Shown here in pieces: positions 37,641-51,900 of a stretch of 64,000 nt of DNA. Location of the stretch: the NCBI GenBank assembly GCA_030549495.1, contig JAUIRK010000867.1:62001-126000 (forward strand). The letters are read 5' to 3'. This DNA comes from Nectonema munidae (lineage: Eukaryota; Nematomorpha; Nectonematoida; Nectonematidae). How positions within the stretch are numbered: position 1 is the stretch's first letter; each line of letters begins with the position of its first letter. The notes beneath the pieces are model-generated. The model did not search any database, had not been told where the DNA came from, and saw only the letters and a list, made by a program, of their open reading frames with translations. A program made the position numbers and the translations under genes.

Positions 37641-38830
37641 CTACTTTAAAACTTAATATTACATATTTGTATTATTTTATTTTCTGTGATAGTAGGATCA
37701 GTATAATTTTTTTTATATGATCTCTGTATAAGGTATTGTTGCATCAATGCAGATGTAGAAATAAAAAAATTATAATAAAAAAACTGTAAATTTAAAAAAA
37801 GTTTTTCCTCAAAGGGTGTCAGCAATTTTTAAAATAATTTTTGTCTTTTTTATGGTTGTCTTATTCTAACAGCATCATTATTGTTTCCACAAGAATAAGA
37901 TATAATAGAATAGTTTATAGAGGTTTGCTTTTTAATACTTATCTTTACTTTATTTAAAAATGGATAATTTGCTCACCAATTTTAGATTATCCCTTAAATG
38001 CGACTTGAGATGTTCTTAATAAGAAATAATAGAAAGTATTAGCTGAGTTTCCGTATTCTGAAAAAAAGAAATGTTTATCGAGAATGGATTATTATTAATT
38101 AACTATATCAAGCCTTTTCCTCGCATCTACCTCTTGGCATGCAATTGTATTATTAACCATTATATATTTAATTTTGTAAAAATCAAAGCTTTTTGTGTTA
38201 ATGTATGAATTTAATAATATAAAAAATAAAATATTGAACTCTTACCACCCCTTTAGATGGATTTTTTTACTTTCATCTAATTATAACAAATTAGGTAGAA
38301 TTAAGACTTTATTTATGCCTTCCTCTATATTTACTACAGGCGGCGTTGCATATGTTTGTTTACAAAATGATGTTTACTGAATGACTGATATGAAATAAAC
38401 TGTTCTATTTGATAAAACACATATGTTTATACAAATACACTGCAAAAGGGACAACGTATATAAAATATCACTGGCTATTATATAATTTCATTTCACGTAT
38501 TTTAATTTAACTCTTCACTTTGGGAATAAACATTGGATGCCGGCCATTGGGAAAACACTCTTTTCATTCTTACAAATGTTGAAGCTTCGTGAAATTTCTT
38601 CGCTAAGTGCAGACTTATTTGACCCATTTTACGAAAAATTCGCTAACAAGTTGGTTTCTGTCTATAAACTACCAATTGCATCAAGACGCATCAGCAAATG
38701 CCTAAATCTGGTGTGGAGTTGGAGGCATGACACATGTCATTCTTTTTTTCTGACACGACGCTTTTACATTTCATTTAAAATTTTCAACTTTCCATTTGTT
38801 CATAATGAGCACAAACTGTTAAGTTATTCC
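37641..38830. other. AT-rich spacer before D2
   Basis: A 99-residue open frame at 38537-38836 (MPAIGKTLFSFLQMLKLREI at its start) matches no family I recognise. It runs into the D2 boundary, so it may be the end of a decayed element. Otherwise empty. Confidence 0.3.
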
Positions 38831-40977
38831 ATCTAAAATATAATTAAATTTGCTAGATATTGAATATAGCAAGGTTAGGGAGACGAGAGTCGACGATTTT
38901 AAAGGGATAGAAGTATTAGAAGATTTAAGATTGGAGTCTTTTTTTAAGTATTTAAAATATTTTTTGACCATAAAAAAATATTTTAATTTTTGTAAGCCTA
39001 TAGAGTGACCCTTTTTTTTTGTCAAAGTCAGAAGCTATGGCGTTAAATATTAAGTTTTTGTTTAGAGTCGGTGTCCGATTTTTTAAGTACTTGGAGTCTT
39101 AGCTCGGATATTTGTAAGTATTATGAGGCTTAATCAAAGCCGGATATTTTTCTTCCCACTCCTCAGCCCTGTTGGACATAACAATAACGATCTCATCAAA
39201 AAATTCACGACAGTTGAAAAGACTTGACTTTTGATATTTCCATTCTTTCTTTATTTTTTGTCATATTAAAATTGGCTTGCTTTATTTTCATTAAGCCTTG
39301 GTAAGTGAGATTAAATTTATGAAACTTATAATAATCAATATTATTAGTTAGATAGAAAGTGACTACTGTTTATTTTGATGTTTGACTGGTACATCTTAAT
39401 TAGCATCCATAGGATGAGATTTTTTTAGTAAATAAATGATGTTAAAATACATTAGTCGTTCGTTGTACAAAATTTATTAAATTTATTATTCAATTAAAAT
39501 TGAAAACAAGTTTAATTAGAAAAAGACATATTTTTGTATGATTTATATAACACAGTGTACATTAAGCATTATACAAGTGTTTTAAAACTGATTTAGATTC
39601 TCTTATATTTATTCTTGATATTGATGACACTGTGATATTCAATAAATTTTTCATTTGTAAGACAAAATAATTCTTTTGATATTATCTTGAACAAAATTGA
39701 TAACATGTATGGCTAATTATAGTATGGAGAACACAAGATTTTAAGGTTCATAGTAATGAAAAAAATTTTGGAGAGGTCAAACCTAAAAATATATTAGGGG
39801 CAGGGTGCCGAAATCTGTATATCTTATTATTATATCTTTCATCAATGGTTGTAAAGGCGAGAGATGTTTCTAAGATTAATGTAGAAAGAGAAGGTCCTAT
39901 TTCCCAAATTTTCTTATAAAAGTACCAAGTTTCTCAACTTGCCAACTTCATCTCATGAAGAGGGTAAATTCAAAAATATTCCTATTTGGAAAAAACAACA
40001 TTGACCCACCACGGGAATTATTCTTATTCTTAAATATCAGCTACCTTAGTACTAAAAATCAAGGGGATATGTTGGCCTATTTAATGGTAAAGATTTTTAA
40101 ATGTAAAATATGTTTTTACTATCATGCATTTTATTAAACTAAGTTAAATAGTAATACAATACTTGGTTTGTATGTTATATGATATGATAAATTTAGTTTC
40201 ATCAAAGACAATGATATTAATTACACATGTACAAACATAAAATATTGTAAACTGTATATTGGAAATAGATACTCTAATTCTAATGCCATGCGCTTATCAA
40301 ATACATTAGAATTCTTATATTGTATTCTTTGGCTTTTTTAAACAACAATGCACCTTTTTCTGGACATCGGGCTTTTGGTTGTCCACATTTAAGTTTTAAG
40401 TCTGGTTACTGGCCTGTAAGTTTTAATTTTCGAAAAGCTTGAAATAAATATATTAAAATACATAATTAATAAGTGATTCTGAATTATTCTAAATTTCTTT
40501 CAATATCTCTTTCTATTTTGTATTTTAAGAATGTTATACTTAGGAATTGTTGATTTTTTTGATGGAATAAGATAAAACAAAGCAAACTATGTTTCAAACA
40601 CGGATCCACATGATTGAAATTTATTACTGAGGGACGCTATTTTAATTCAAAAATGAAAGATCAATGCATTCATTTTTTAAAAAGTAGTTCTTAAAAAGAC
40701 TAAAAAATGATGAAGGTGTTAGTGCTAGAAAAAAACTAGAAAATAAATGAAAATTAAGTGCTTTGTTTGTATTAAGAAAACTTTGCTTGTCTCAATTTAG
40801 TAGGGGAGAAGGGGAGTAAAAAGATCTCCAAAATATTAAACTTGAATTGTAGGTGCACCCTTTATCTTTCTGTGCCCAACTACCTGCGGGGTAGTCTTAG
40901 GATTATTCCTACATTCCAAAATAAAAAATTTATTGATGTTACTCCTACTTTTTTACTACTCCTCAATGAGAACTTTT
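38831..40977. repeat. Duplicated segment D2 (copy of 12965-15305)
   Basis: About 98-99% identical to D1 and without the SINE. It holds the empty SINE site at about 39708-39724. Here D continues smoothly into unrelated DNA on both sides, while D1 is bounded by LINE X copies, so D2 is probably the source. It contains the dispersed repeat seen also at 4060-4250. Confidence 0.85.
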
Positions 40978-43900
40978 TTGTCAGCTTTATTTCTACTCAC
41001 GAAGCAAATTTCTAAAGTCTGCTTAATGCTCCTCGCCCAAAGGTCGGGGAGGAGAGGGAGGATCAAACCAAATCAGGATGCCTTAGGTTTAGCATGTTCT
41101 CAATTGGATTGTTCAATTTATAGTCTATTACTTTCCAAACTATTACTTTCCAAAGTACTCGCAAAGAATTTTGGTGACAAAGTAAGCGACTTTGATTATT
41201 CTTTTATTTAGACAGCAGAGCCCAGCTGGGACCCCGTTCCCCACGGGGAAAATTTTACCCTTGTCTGGGAATTGATAAAAAAAAATTGATCGTCCATATT
41301 CGGCAAATATATACATTATTTACAAAGTCTTTATTATCTTCATGATCTTTTTATAAATATTTACATTATTTACTCTTCAACATGATTTCAATAATATAAA
41401 ATAATACAAAAAAATTGGGGTTTGGTTGCACGAAACTCCTATGAAATTGAAATTCATTTCGTATCATACGGTCTCACTAATCGAGGCGTCCCTATACTTT
41501 TCCACGGAAATCTCCATTTTTTCACTACTTAGTGCGTCGTCCGAAAAAAATCGCTTCTTTTCCTGATTCTTCTTTCTTCAAAATGGCGTCTCCTTTTCCT
41601 CTGATCTATTTTGTTTAATTATTATTATAATAGTCTTATAAAGCTTTTCAAATAGGTTAGAATTTTGACTGTTTTGACTTTATAAAATTGAATTTATTTT
41701 TAATAGATAATCCAGGGTTAGAAATATATATAATATATAAAATCGAGTAAACAAAAAATAACGATTAAAAATGGCTTAGTCATTCTTATATTTTTGATTA
41801 ACACAATTACTAGAAAAATAGAATTGGTAGGTATAAAAATAATGGGCCATAAAGCAATTTCAGTTCGAAAGCGTCCATAAAAAAATGTTGAAAATGCCTT
41901 GTGTTGCAAGCAAAATATTTGATCTATTTTCTTCAAAATAATTCATTAAAATGTTCTATTGATTTGTATAGTTCAGTGTCTTTCTTGCATTCTTTTTAAA
42001 AAGATTTTCAAATTATTGTCTAAAACTTTAGCCAAAATAATACGATTCAGAAACTGAATTTATCCTACATTTTTTTCCAAAGATGTTTGGTTTAATTTTT
42101 TCCTAAAAACTTTTTATCATAATTTTTTTTCGCTTGAACTAAAATGCTAAACATATGTTGCGTTTTTGCTATATCGCACACTAAAAAGAGTACTGTTTAT
42201 GAATTTTTTTAATCTAACATATGGATATAATTATTTATGGAATTGGAGACGAACTCGCAATAATATTACGACTCCAACTCCTTCTCGAAAGGTGCCATGT
42301 TTTACACCACCGCTGACCAACCCTCATTATGGCTACCTGTGCAGTTTTTCAGTGGCATTATCAAGGTTTTGTTAAAAAATTGCGCGCACGCGTCTAATTA
42401 AAGTTTGATTTAATATTCAAATTTATTTTATGCTTTTCATGAATATAAACATCAGTTTAATTCATTTATTTTGATAGCTTCGCATTCATCGTGTTTTTTC
42501 ATTCCTTTTTTGTTTATTTTCAAGCCTTTTAATTATTTTCTTTGAAAGAAGTATTTATAAAGCGAACTTTGAGTTAAGAACTGTGATAACTTTTCATGGG
42601 TTTCCAAAGATTTAGGTTACTTCATAAGTTTTCTAATCGCCATAAACGCTCTTTTACGTCGTTTAAGTATTAGCGTTCATTTTGCTTGATTTTATCGCTC
42701 ATTTTTAATTTTCAAAATATCGTTTTGAAGTTGAAAACTTCTCCATTTTTATGTGAGCTGAAGTTTTGAAAATTATAAGAAAAATTATTCTCAATAAAGT
42801 TTTCATTTAGTTTTTTATATAGACATTTTTTAATAAAATTTATTGAAAATCAAAATATTCAGACGATATCTAATGTAAAGCAGATTTGTATTAAAGAGCA
42901 ACGCAGACAATTTAATTTTTTGGTCGATAAACGGTTAAAGGTGACTAGAATGCCCCTCATCTGCCTTTGATCCAGATGCTAAACTCTCATTTTTCTCCTG
43001 CTCTACATTCCTGCTTAGATATTAAAATGTCCTATGAGATAAGTAGAACTTCTATTTTTATCTTTTTCTCTTATTCTACGATAAAGTGTAAAGCATTAGT
43101 GTGTGCGTGTCTTTAACATTGTCCTCCTAAGTGAAGCGCTCATCATCTTTCAGTACTTGACGCGTTTTCAAACGAGATTTTACTTTTCCATCAGTCTGTG
43201 ATTAATTAATTTATATCTCTTTAACTCAGCTATTTTAAGTTATCTTGAGGAGTATCTATCAAATTATACACAACCTTGACTGACATCATGTGTATACTAG
43301 GAATGTCGCTATGCTGTTTTACACTCATTATTAAAATTTAATTTGCGTAAAACTAAATCTTTCAGATTTATTATTATATGCATTAACAAAAGTGCTGAGA
43401 GTCGGCGTTCTCCCATAACTTTTCTAATAAGCTTGGGGCTTAGTATAATGTTTTATATTAAATTTCACTCTGAAACTGAAAACTGGATTTTTTGAGCAAA
43501 CCCCAACTACATTTAATATTTTATAGCTTCTTCCGTTCTGAGATTTGCCGATATAGAGATCTCTTTCCCCCGATTTTCCATGATTTTAAAATTGCTTCTA
43601 TATAATTTCAATTTGTAAGCATTTTAAGACTTATTTTACTAGCGAATGGCGTAGGGTAATAACTTCAAAACTACACCTTCTATTTGCAATTTCTCACAGA
43701 TATGTGAACCCAATTTAACATAGTGAAAAATGTGGTAAACTTAAAAGTACATTTAATGGACAAGCTATTTTGCGTGAAAAAAGTAATAAATAAGAATTAA
43801 GAGCTTGGTAATATTTTTATTGATTTAAAAAAGGGAGAAATTACAATAAAAATTTGCCAAAAGAAAGATAAAGTTACGTTAGATTTTGTTTCGGGGGTAT

Positions 43901-45280
43901 GTCCATTGTTATAAATTTCGAATCTCTCCTCTACTATTTCAAACAATTTTTAACTATAAATATGGGAAAATATGTAGAAAAACAAATGCAAAATAGTGAC
44001 CTAAAACAGACAAATGCTTTTGCCTCTTAATTCTAATTTTGTGATGAAAATTTCAATAGCTTGGAAAACTCTCCCGGTTTCAAATGGTAGTGGATTTTTT
44101 CAATCAAACCGCGGCCAAATTATAAAAGTTTTATTTAAAAAGTTATTTTTTTTTCACAATTGTCATTTTCAACTTCTTGATATTGTAAAAACTGGCCACT
44201 ATTAGTGGTATTGCTAACTAGTTTCGAAGTATAAACTCTTTTTTCAAAGCAAATAAGTATAAATGATAAAATTGTGAAAAATGAACCCTAACCCTTTTTT
44301 ATATTTGTTATAATTTATTTTCACCTCAATGGCCATCTGTGAGAAATATTGTTTTTGACATTTCATCGTTTGAAATAACTTTGAGAAAAGAACTATCAAT
44401 TTATATTTTGTTATAAAATTCGATACAATTAAAATTACAATTAAACGATAAACAAACCAAAATAATGTTTCCAAATTTATCTTAATATAAAAAACTTTTT
44501 GTTTAAGCATGGAGAATGTTCACGAATTAGTACGATTTCAAACCTTCAAATACTAAGAGAAATCCCTCGATGCTCGTTTATGCTGAAGACCTTAATTCGG
44601 TTTCGCTTGTGAAAATAGTTCTAAATTGTTACAACTAAATTTCTACCTCAATAGGAAGAGTATCAACTGCAGTCTGAATAAAATGATCTCTACAACCGAT
44701 GACAACAATATTTCTACCTATTTCTATTTGCAGAAGACATTGTTTTAACATTTTCTTCTTACACCACATTACATTTATCACCACAAAAAGCACCATTATT
44801 TATCATAAATTATGCTTTTTTAAAATAACCATAATCAAAATTTTTATTGTGAAAATCCCAAGTTTAAATGTTCTGAACAAAGTAGTTTCTTAACGACAAT
44901 TACAAAGTCGCGAGGTTCAAATTTGGATTTTTAAAAAATTTTTAACTTGATTTTTACTTTGCTCATTTTAAACTACATTCATGTCTTTCAAAGTTTATAA
45001 CACTTTTTTATATCAGAATTACCACAATGAAAAACCAAGAGCTCCATAGAACAATTAAATCATTTTTGTCTACAAGCTTTTTTAAAAATCGTCTTGTAAT
45101 TCAAGATTTAAGGAGTACGCTCGTTTAGGGTTAGAGTTTAAATTTGAAAGTATAACTATATTTAGATTCATAATAAATTTAAAAAATAACTTTCCATTTT
45201 ATTTTTAAAAGATTTTAAACAAAATTCATATCCTTCATTTTATTTTTTCAAAGAAACAAAATCAAATAAACTATAAAAAA
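40978..45280. other. Long AT-rich region without recognisable genes
   Basis: Small items only. A GC-richer stretch at 41030-41095 has a B-box-like motif on the minus strand. A block at 42861-42913 (CAGACGATATCTAATGTAAAG, then AACGCAGAC) matches 55092-55150 near the Tigger fragment. CCCCGTTCCCCACGGGG is a short palindrome at 41231-41250. Upstream AKAP1 exons or its promoter may lie here, but I cannot identify them. Confidence 0.4.
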
Positions 45281-45435
45281 TGTGGTGGTATAGCAGGTTG
45301 ATTGAGATGATGGACTCAGCATAGAAGTCTCGCGGTTCGATTCCTCATCGATACCAATTTGTTCATAGCTTGACATAAGCAGTACATCAGTGCCTTGTTA
45401 ATGAAAACACACCCACGGTACCTTTACGGTAGCTT
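45281..45435 (+). mobile_element. tRNA-derived SINE, family 2
   Basis: The head reads GGTGGTATAGCAGGTTGATT and the B box is GCGGTTCGATTCCTC. The body continues ACCAATTTGTTCATAGCTTG and ends GGTACCTTTACGGTAGC. It aligns with the minus-strand copy at 1480-1622. It lies about 500 bp upstream of the first AKAP1 exon. Confidence 0.65.
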
Positions 45436-45945
45436 ATAAACAATGGACTCAAAAATGATGATGAATTAAATACTTGAAACTTTTTTAATTGTTAAAAATT
45501 AAATTAATAATAAAGCAGATAAATCGGAAATCATTAAATTTGGGATAATTTGAGAGCGGAAAATTTTATAAAAATTCATTTATTTATTGTTTTAGAAATT
45601 TAAATTTCCAAATAAAAGTTTTTTAAGCCCGGACATTTTGATTTTTAAAAGGGACAGCGGGACAAGAATGGGAAATTGAGACTGTCCCAGTCAAATCGGG
45701 CAAGCCTATTATATAGTTAATGCAACAACGACAATAGATCGAAAGCACGGTGGTACGTTGTGTATGTTCTTTTCATGAAGATTCATAGTATCGTGGATTA
45801 CTCAAAACCACCATTTTTGGGGTAATCAGCACAAAAAGGTTAGGATATCCTGTATTATATGGTTTCTGCAAGATATTCTTCGTCTTTAAATGTTCCAATT
45901 TTCATTTTTAGATAACAAAATTGATTTCTTTATGATAGAGTTTTT

Positions 45946-48900
45946 ATGATTGCTCAACAAAACCCAATTTTTCATCAAAGTTCAAAAACTTTTGAAGAAA
46001 AAGATATTTTACCGTTTAAGTCCAGTGCTTTTTATGATGAAGTTGTTAAAAGTTCTACTCCAAAATACATCTTGTGCAAGTCATGTCATCAGTTAGAGAA
46101 GATAGGGAAGTTATCTTTATCTTCCTTGAAAAGTGTAAAAGTGAACCAGACTATTAAAAGTAATCGTACGAAAGAACAAACTTCATCATCATCATCATCT
46201 AAATCGCCAAATTCTCAAAACCCTGAATGCAGTAAGAATTCAACCAAACCAACAAAGGAAAATCTTCCTTGCTCCACTTCACGATGTCCAGATTTCGAAA
46301 TGGTGACTTTTTATTCTTACCACTAAAAAAAGACTCTTGGCAATCTTGTGAATTTTAGACTAGAGTTTTCAACAACCCACTTAGTTTTTTACTTGTAGTT
46401 TTTCCTTAATAGAATAAATATTACTAACAGATTAAGAACAGGCTAAATGATCAGGCCAAAAAATGACTAGTTAAAAATCTTGGTTTTCTGTTTAAAAAAT
46501 GGCACTGAAGACAAATTTGGCATGTACTATGCTCGTAAGTACGCTTTTAAATTGTAAAAAAAAATTTTTTTTAATTTTTTTTTTAAAATATATTTATAAA
46601 ATTTCATCAAGTCATTTGATGCTTATATATGATAAAAAAATTAATTTTAACTTGCAAAATGTCATATTTCAATATAATATACGGAGAAAGTTATATTTGT
46701 ATAACAACATATCTGCCAAGCCGATGATTTACTGACTAATTTTTGGGTGTGTATAAAAACAAGTGATATCATTTCACTATGGCATTTTGAAACAAATAAA
46801 GTTGAGAAGAATTAATGTGGAATTAGTTTTAAATTTTTTAAAAGTAATTTTTTTCTGAAAATGTGCCAATATCATAATAAAAATTGTAAGAGAAATCAAA
46901 TCGAAGCTCAAGTTTTTTAAGTTAGTCCCATACTAATTCTGACGTTCACCTTTTTTTAATTATGATTTCTCACTATATACTTTAATTCTATTTTTTTAGA
47001 GTTCTGATTCCGGGTTTAGTGGCAATGAAATTCCATTATCATCACAAAATAAAAGTGCAAATTCAAAGAATACAAATGAAAATTTGCCATACTTTCGTTC
47101 ATATGCAATAGAAATTTCCGTAGACTTGATTGGAAGATTAATTGGCAAACAAGGATCCGTTATTCGACAAATCAAGAAAGAAACAAACACCCAAATTTTC
47201 ATAATAAAGCATCCTACCAGAATCAATTTTGAGTTGGTCATTGTTGAAGGTAAGACTTTTTTAAAACTTTTTTTGGTATTTCTTTTATTAAAGAAATTCA
47301 AGAAACTTTATTTAATGAAAAAATTTGGATAAATAAAACAAAAAGCTAGATATTATACAAGAATCATAGTTGATTCAAAAACAAAAAAATTATGGGAGGG
47401 AGAAAGATTTAGGGGGTTGACGTGATCTGAAACAAAAACAAAGAAAGTGAAAAGAATAGATGTGTGGGGTTAAATACTCGCTGTGGATTCCGAAAGCGTG
47501 AAACCTCTGTTTGGCTGATGTATGTTGATGCTTTGTTGTTGTTAGCCCCTTGATTACACTATTTCTTTATCATTAGCATTATAATTGATGCTTTGTTAGG
47601 AACCCGGAATGCCATCTTTTTCGATCTATATTTCCTTGTGGATGAGCTTGATGACCATCGAGATGATTGCATTTTTCGTTAAGCCCACTATGGTCATCTG
47701 GGAAGAGCAGTTCTTCAAATATTTCACCATTCTTCTTCCTCAAAGATTCATCCTCTGGGTTTTTTTCCGATGGATGAAGAGTGATATTTTTTTGGAGGAA
47801 AGCTTGTTGGAAGCGTGTAGTTGGGGTGGACGCAATCAGGGTTACATCGTCGTCTTTGAAGCCGCCATTTCTAATGCCCGGGATGGCCACCTGGGAGTCT
47901 GCAAAATAAACTTCATTACCATTAGTAGTGATGCTCATATTGCCATCGCTAATGCTTCTAGAAAAGCAATGTTCCTTCTATGGCGAACTTTAATAGCTGA
48001 CCTGTCTTGGGCTGTCCCTAAACCAAAGCTTTGCAGGGAAGCCTCTGAGTAGAAAATGATATCCCTTTATATTGTGATCTTCATTGGCACAGTGCGATCC
48101 ACTACTTCGGACAATTAGAGCCATCTTTTCCTGATGCGTTCACTGTCTTCTTTGGAGCAAACTGGGCTAAAAAAGGTAAGGGTTAGGCGTGGAGCACTAA
48201 ACAGCTGGCCAAGTAGTAAATCACAATACCTAGGATCTTTTGCATGCATTTTATGGTTTAGGCTTTGTCCTTGAGAGCTGTGCCAACTGACCCCTAGGAA
48301 TTAAAATTTTAGTACACGAGGGAGGCTTCTTTGTGTTAATAGCGATATTGCACTACAGCCCTAGAAACTTGACAAAAGCGTTGGCGTAGATCACGGCAGT
48401 TTAGGATAACGTCCTAAGAAAACATGTGTTCATGCTAACACTAATTGGAGGTCAGCTAGGGAAAAATTTGCCTTTTACAAGGCTGTTGAAGCATAATTTT
48501 TGCTTGCCGTTGTTTATGACGAACATTTCTTTGTAGCCACCCGCTAAACTAATGCTGTAGAAAGCTTCCCTGAGGCCCATTTCCATTTTTAGGAAGCGTT
48601 CTAGGGTAGGTTGCGTTGCTCGAATAGTCTCTTCGAAAACGTTAAGTTTGCGATAAGTCTTGTTTTTATTTCCTTTTTGGATGCCACAAAACATGACGTG
48701 ATTCTTGGCGTGACGCGTGTCGTGATGACCCCTGTAGCTAGTAGTCTTAGTACAATTTTCTTGGGGATGAAATTCGTTGCTGCTTAGATAGTGGCAAGTA
48801 ATTACAGAACTTCCCAAACTTTTCTCCTGAGATTAGCTTAGGACGGTAGCCGCGTTCAATGCTCCTTCTTGCCCCATTGTTCTTTAAGTCTCTTGAAACT

Positions 48901-51900
48901 TTGTCATGTTCTGTGAGTCTTGGTCATCTGCTTTATGTCCGTGCGCACTTTGGATAAGTTGGAGAAAAAATAGCGTGAATCATTTTGCGCTTCTTAATCT
49001 TTTTGCTGTATCAACTACATTTGATGTCTTTTGATACGATCTAAAAATATAGCCATGCCATTTTGTCTTCGATATTACTATTCAAGCTTTTTAATTTAAC
49101 TACAATATCCATCATTGCATTCTCCATCCATATCTTATAAATTTCATTGTTGGCCAAGTCAGCACTATTCGTAACCTACATTGCCGTATCTGCATCCACT
49201 TCTTCAAGCACAGGTTTCAGACAACCCATGCTTGACCAGTGTTCAAATAGCATCATTCATTCATGACCAACATGACCTATCCTTCTACACACTGTTCCTA
49301 TTGCCGAATCTATTTAAAAAATTGGAACATTTTTGAAGTCTGAAATACTTTTGTATTTCATTTATTTTTTCAAAATTAGTTTCTAGTCATCAAATTCATC
49401 ATAAGTTAAATGACCGTTTTACACGTTTATGACACATATATAGTGCATAGAATAGTTGATATATAATAGGTATGCTTTGTTGTTGATTCTTGAATATTCA
49501 TTATAGGATTCTTTATTTTTAAATGAAAAAAGATGGTCACATACTTGGTAATGGTGATATATAACCGGCAATTCTAAAATTCGTCTCCTTTCCCATCTCT
49601 ATACGCTCCGTAGTCGGCGGCCTTATAAAAATGTCCCAGCACGATTAGCCCGCCCTAGACCACTTTTTTCAAAAGCTTTTATCATTAATTTGATAGCTAC
49701 AAATAATAAAACAATGACTAAACACATAAAACATATTCATACACTTCACAAATCAGTGAATAGGAAGAACTCACACAAATACTTCGATTCAAATAGATCA
49801 ATAAGTATCAATATATTTACTTATGCATTTTACTACTATATATAATCTCCCAGAATCTATTTTGATGATGTATGAAATTTGAAGAAAACAATAATTTAAA
49901 AGGAGAAGAAAGGAAAATATTGAGTGGATGTTCCAAAAATGGAACATATTGTGATTCTAAGTGTTTATTTATTATAATATAATTCAGCATACAAATGAAA
50001 AAAATGATTAAGATTGTAATTGCTTTTTTATTAATTAAAACTCGCATAAAACATTTGATTCTTATATTTAAAAATACTAAATTTAAAATAAAAATTTTCA
50101 ATCGTGCCCAATCTTTATTTCTGAAAACACAAATCAAAGTGAACTTAGTATCAAAATTGATAGTTTTTTGCTTTTTATCACTTTTTTTTACCTTAGGCAC
50201 ACTTTCTACTTGAGATGTGAAATTTTTTGTATCCCTGAATGCGGATGTTATAATTACTATTATAAGCAAACGCAAGCTTTATACTTCTTAAATTTTTTTA
50301 GACAAGAATCAATGTATATGTGTTATAAAGAAATTATAAAAATTTTGGTTAAAGTAAACATTCAAAAATTCCGAAAAAAACTTTGCTGTATATAGAAAAA
50401 AAAGGAAAATACTGATATCAGATATATTTCTAATTTTTTACATTTTTGAAAAGAACTTAAAACTTCAAATAACTCAACAGTTATTAATTTTTTGACCTAA
50501 GAGTAGATTAGCGATGAAGGCTTATTTATTTTTGATTACAATTTTTAGCAAGTATTTACCAATTTTGTATCTTCCAATTATACATTTTTTCCCTTTTTGG
50601 ATAGACATTGCTGTTGTGAGAAAATAAATATAAATTTTACTTTCTTTGAAAGTATTCCAATAACAAATGTACGCAAAAAGACTTGCTAGAACATAAAAAA
50701 TATATCTAAGCAAGATTTTCTCACAAATCGATGTTACATCAAAAAGAACCACCCTGATCTTTTAATATTGATTAGTTCGAAATTTTTTATTTATATAATA
50801 AATTAATTTATCTGTTCATAAAAGCGCCTGCTTGTGACCACGATTGACATTTATTTTTCCGTTTAGGTATGAACAATGAGGTCTTAGCTGCCATAAAGAC
50901 TCTCCAGAAACTATTTCCCAAAAAGTACTATCCCAAAGTTGATTTCTCAGATGTCAATTCAAAACCTCTTTCTCCCCCCGAAACTTATTCACCGCCAATT
51001 TATTTTGTAATATCTTCATTCTCTTTTCATGCTCAAAATTTTTAGTTATCGTTTTTTGCCTGTGTCAAGATTTCTTCATTTCCTCAATGACATGCATTTT
51101 CAACTCTTTAGGTAGCTTTGTCAGAAGCAATGGAAACAGATGTAGTTGTTTCTGCCGTTATATCAGCAGGCCATTTCTTTATCCAACAGCCCTACCATCC
51201 ATCCTTTTACCACCTCTCTGTCTTGGACAACTGCATGACTCTCTCCTACAATGAAGTCGATGATGCCCCTTTACTGCCAAAACCCATTCCTCGTAAAATT
51301 CCTTTAATTATTATTATTCAGAATGTTGAATTATGATTACCGTTATGAAGGACTGTGGGAGCTAAAATATGACCAGTCGGTGATTCCTATAGGGTGTTTC
51401 TTATAGATAAGCCTTATTATTTTGATATAATATTAGTGACATAGTCCAAATATATTAGGGAGGAATTATGAAGATGGAACAACAATTTTCAGTTCCCAAA
51501 AGCGTTATATTACATTTGATTAAGTGTTTTTATATAGTTTTAAGCTTAGTTAATAGTATGTCTAAGGAATGATGAATATGTCCGCCCTCTTCTGATATAT
51601 ATGCTGGATTGAATAATTGGGGTAAATTTGGCCAACTTCACGGAGTCACTTTGACCCATATTTCCATAGCTACTTTTAGTCAATATATTTCATCATTTCA
51701 GATAGGTAAGGACCCTTTTTCTTTCATCATGGTCCGAGAGTATTGCGCTTTTCTTTTTGGCTGTCTTTACACGTATCTATCACTAAATTAATCATTCTTT
51801 TTAATAAATAGCTAATAAACGATGCTTCGTGAGCACAAACGTGTATTCGGTGCTCGAATATAGAAAGACTACACCGAAGAGCAGTCAGAAGAATCTTTAC

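Noticed and set aside
38537-38836. 99-residue frame before D2
   Set aside because: No family match, and it runs into the duplication boundary.
41030-41100. tRNA-like or SINE head on the minus strand
   Set aside because: A B-box-like motif only; no acceptor stem or second copy found.
45281-45350. tRNA gene on the + strand
   Set aside because: Same reason: head of a repeated SINE family with a conserved downstream body.
46499-46535. Extra AKAP1 exon ending at the strong donor GTAAGT
   Set aside because: No convincing acceptor upstream, and exons 46302 and 47000 already join in phase.
47609-48052. 147-residue + strand frame as a gene
   Set aside because: Overlaps minus-strand frames, has no recognisable domain, and sits in an intron.
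49817-50275. 152-residue minus-strand frame
   Set aside because: Low-complexity AT-rich sequence with equally long frames opposite and no domain.
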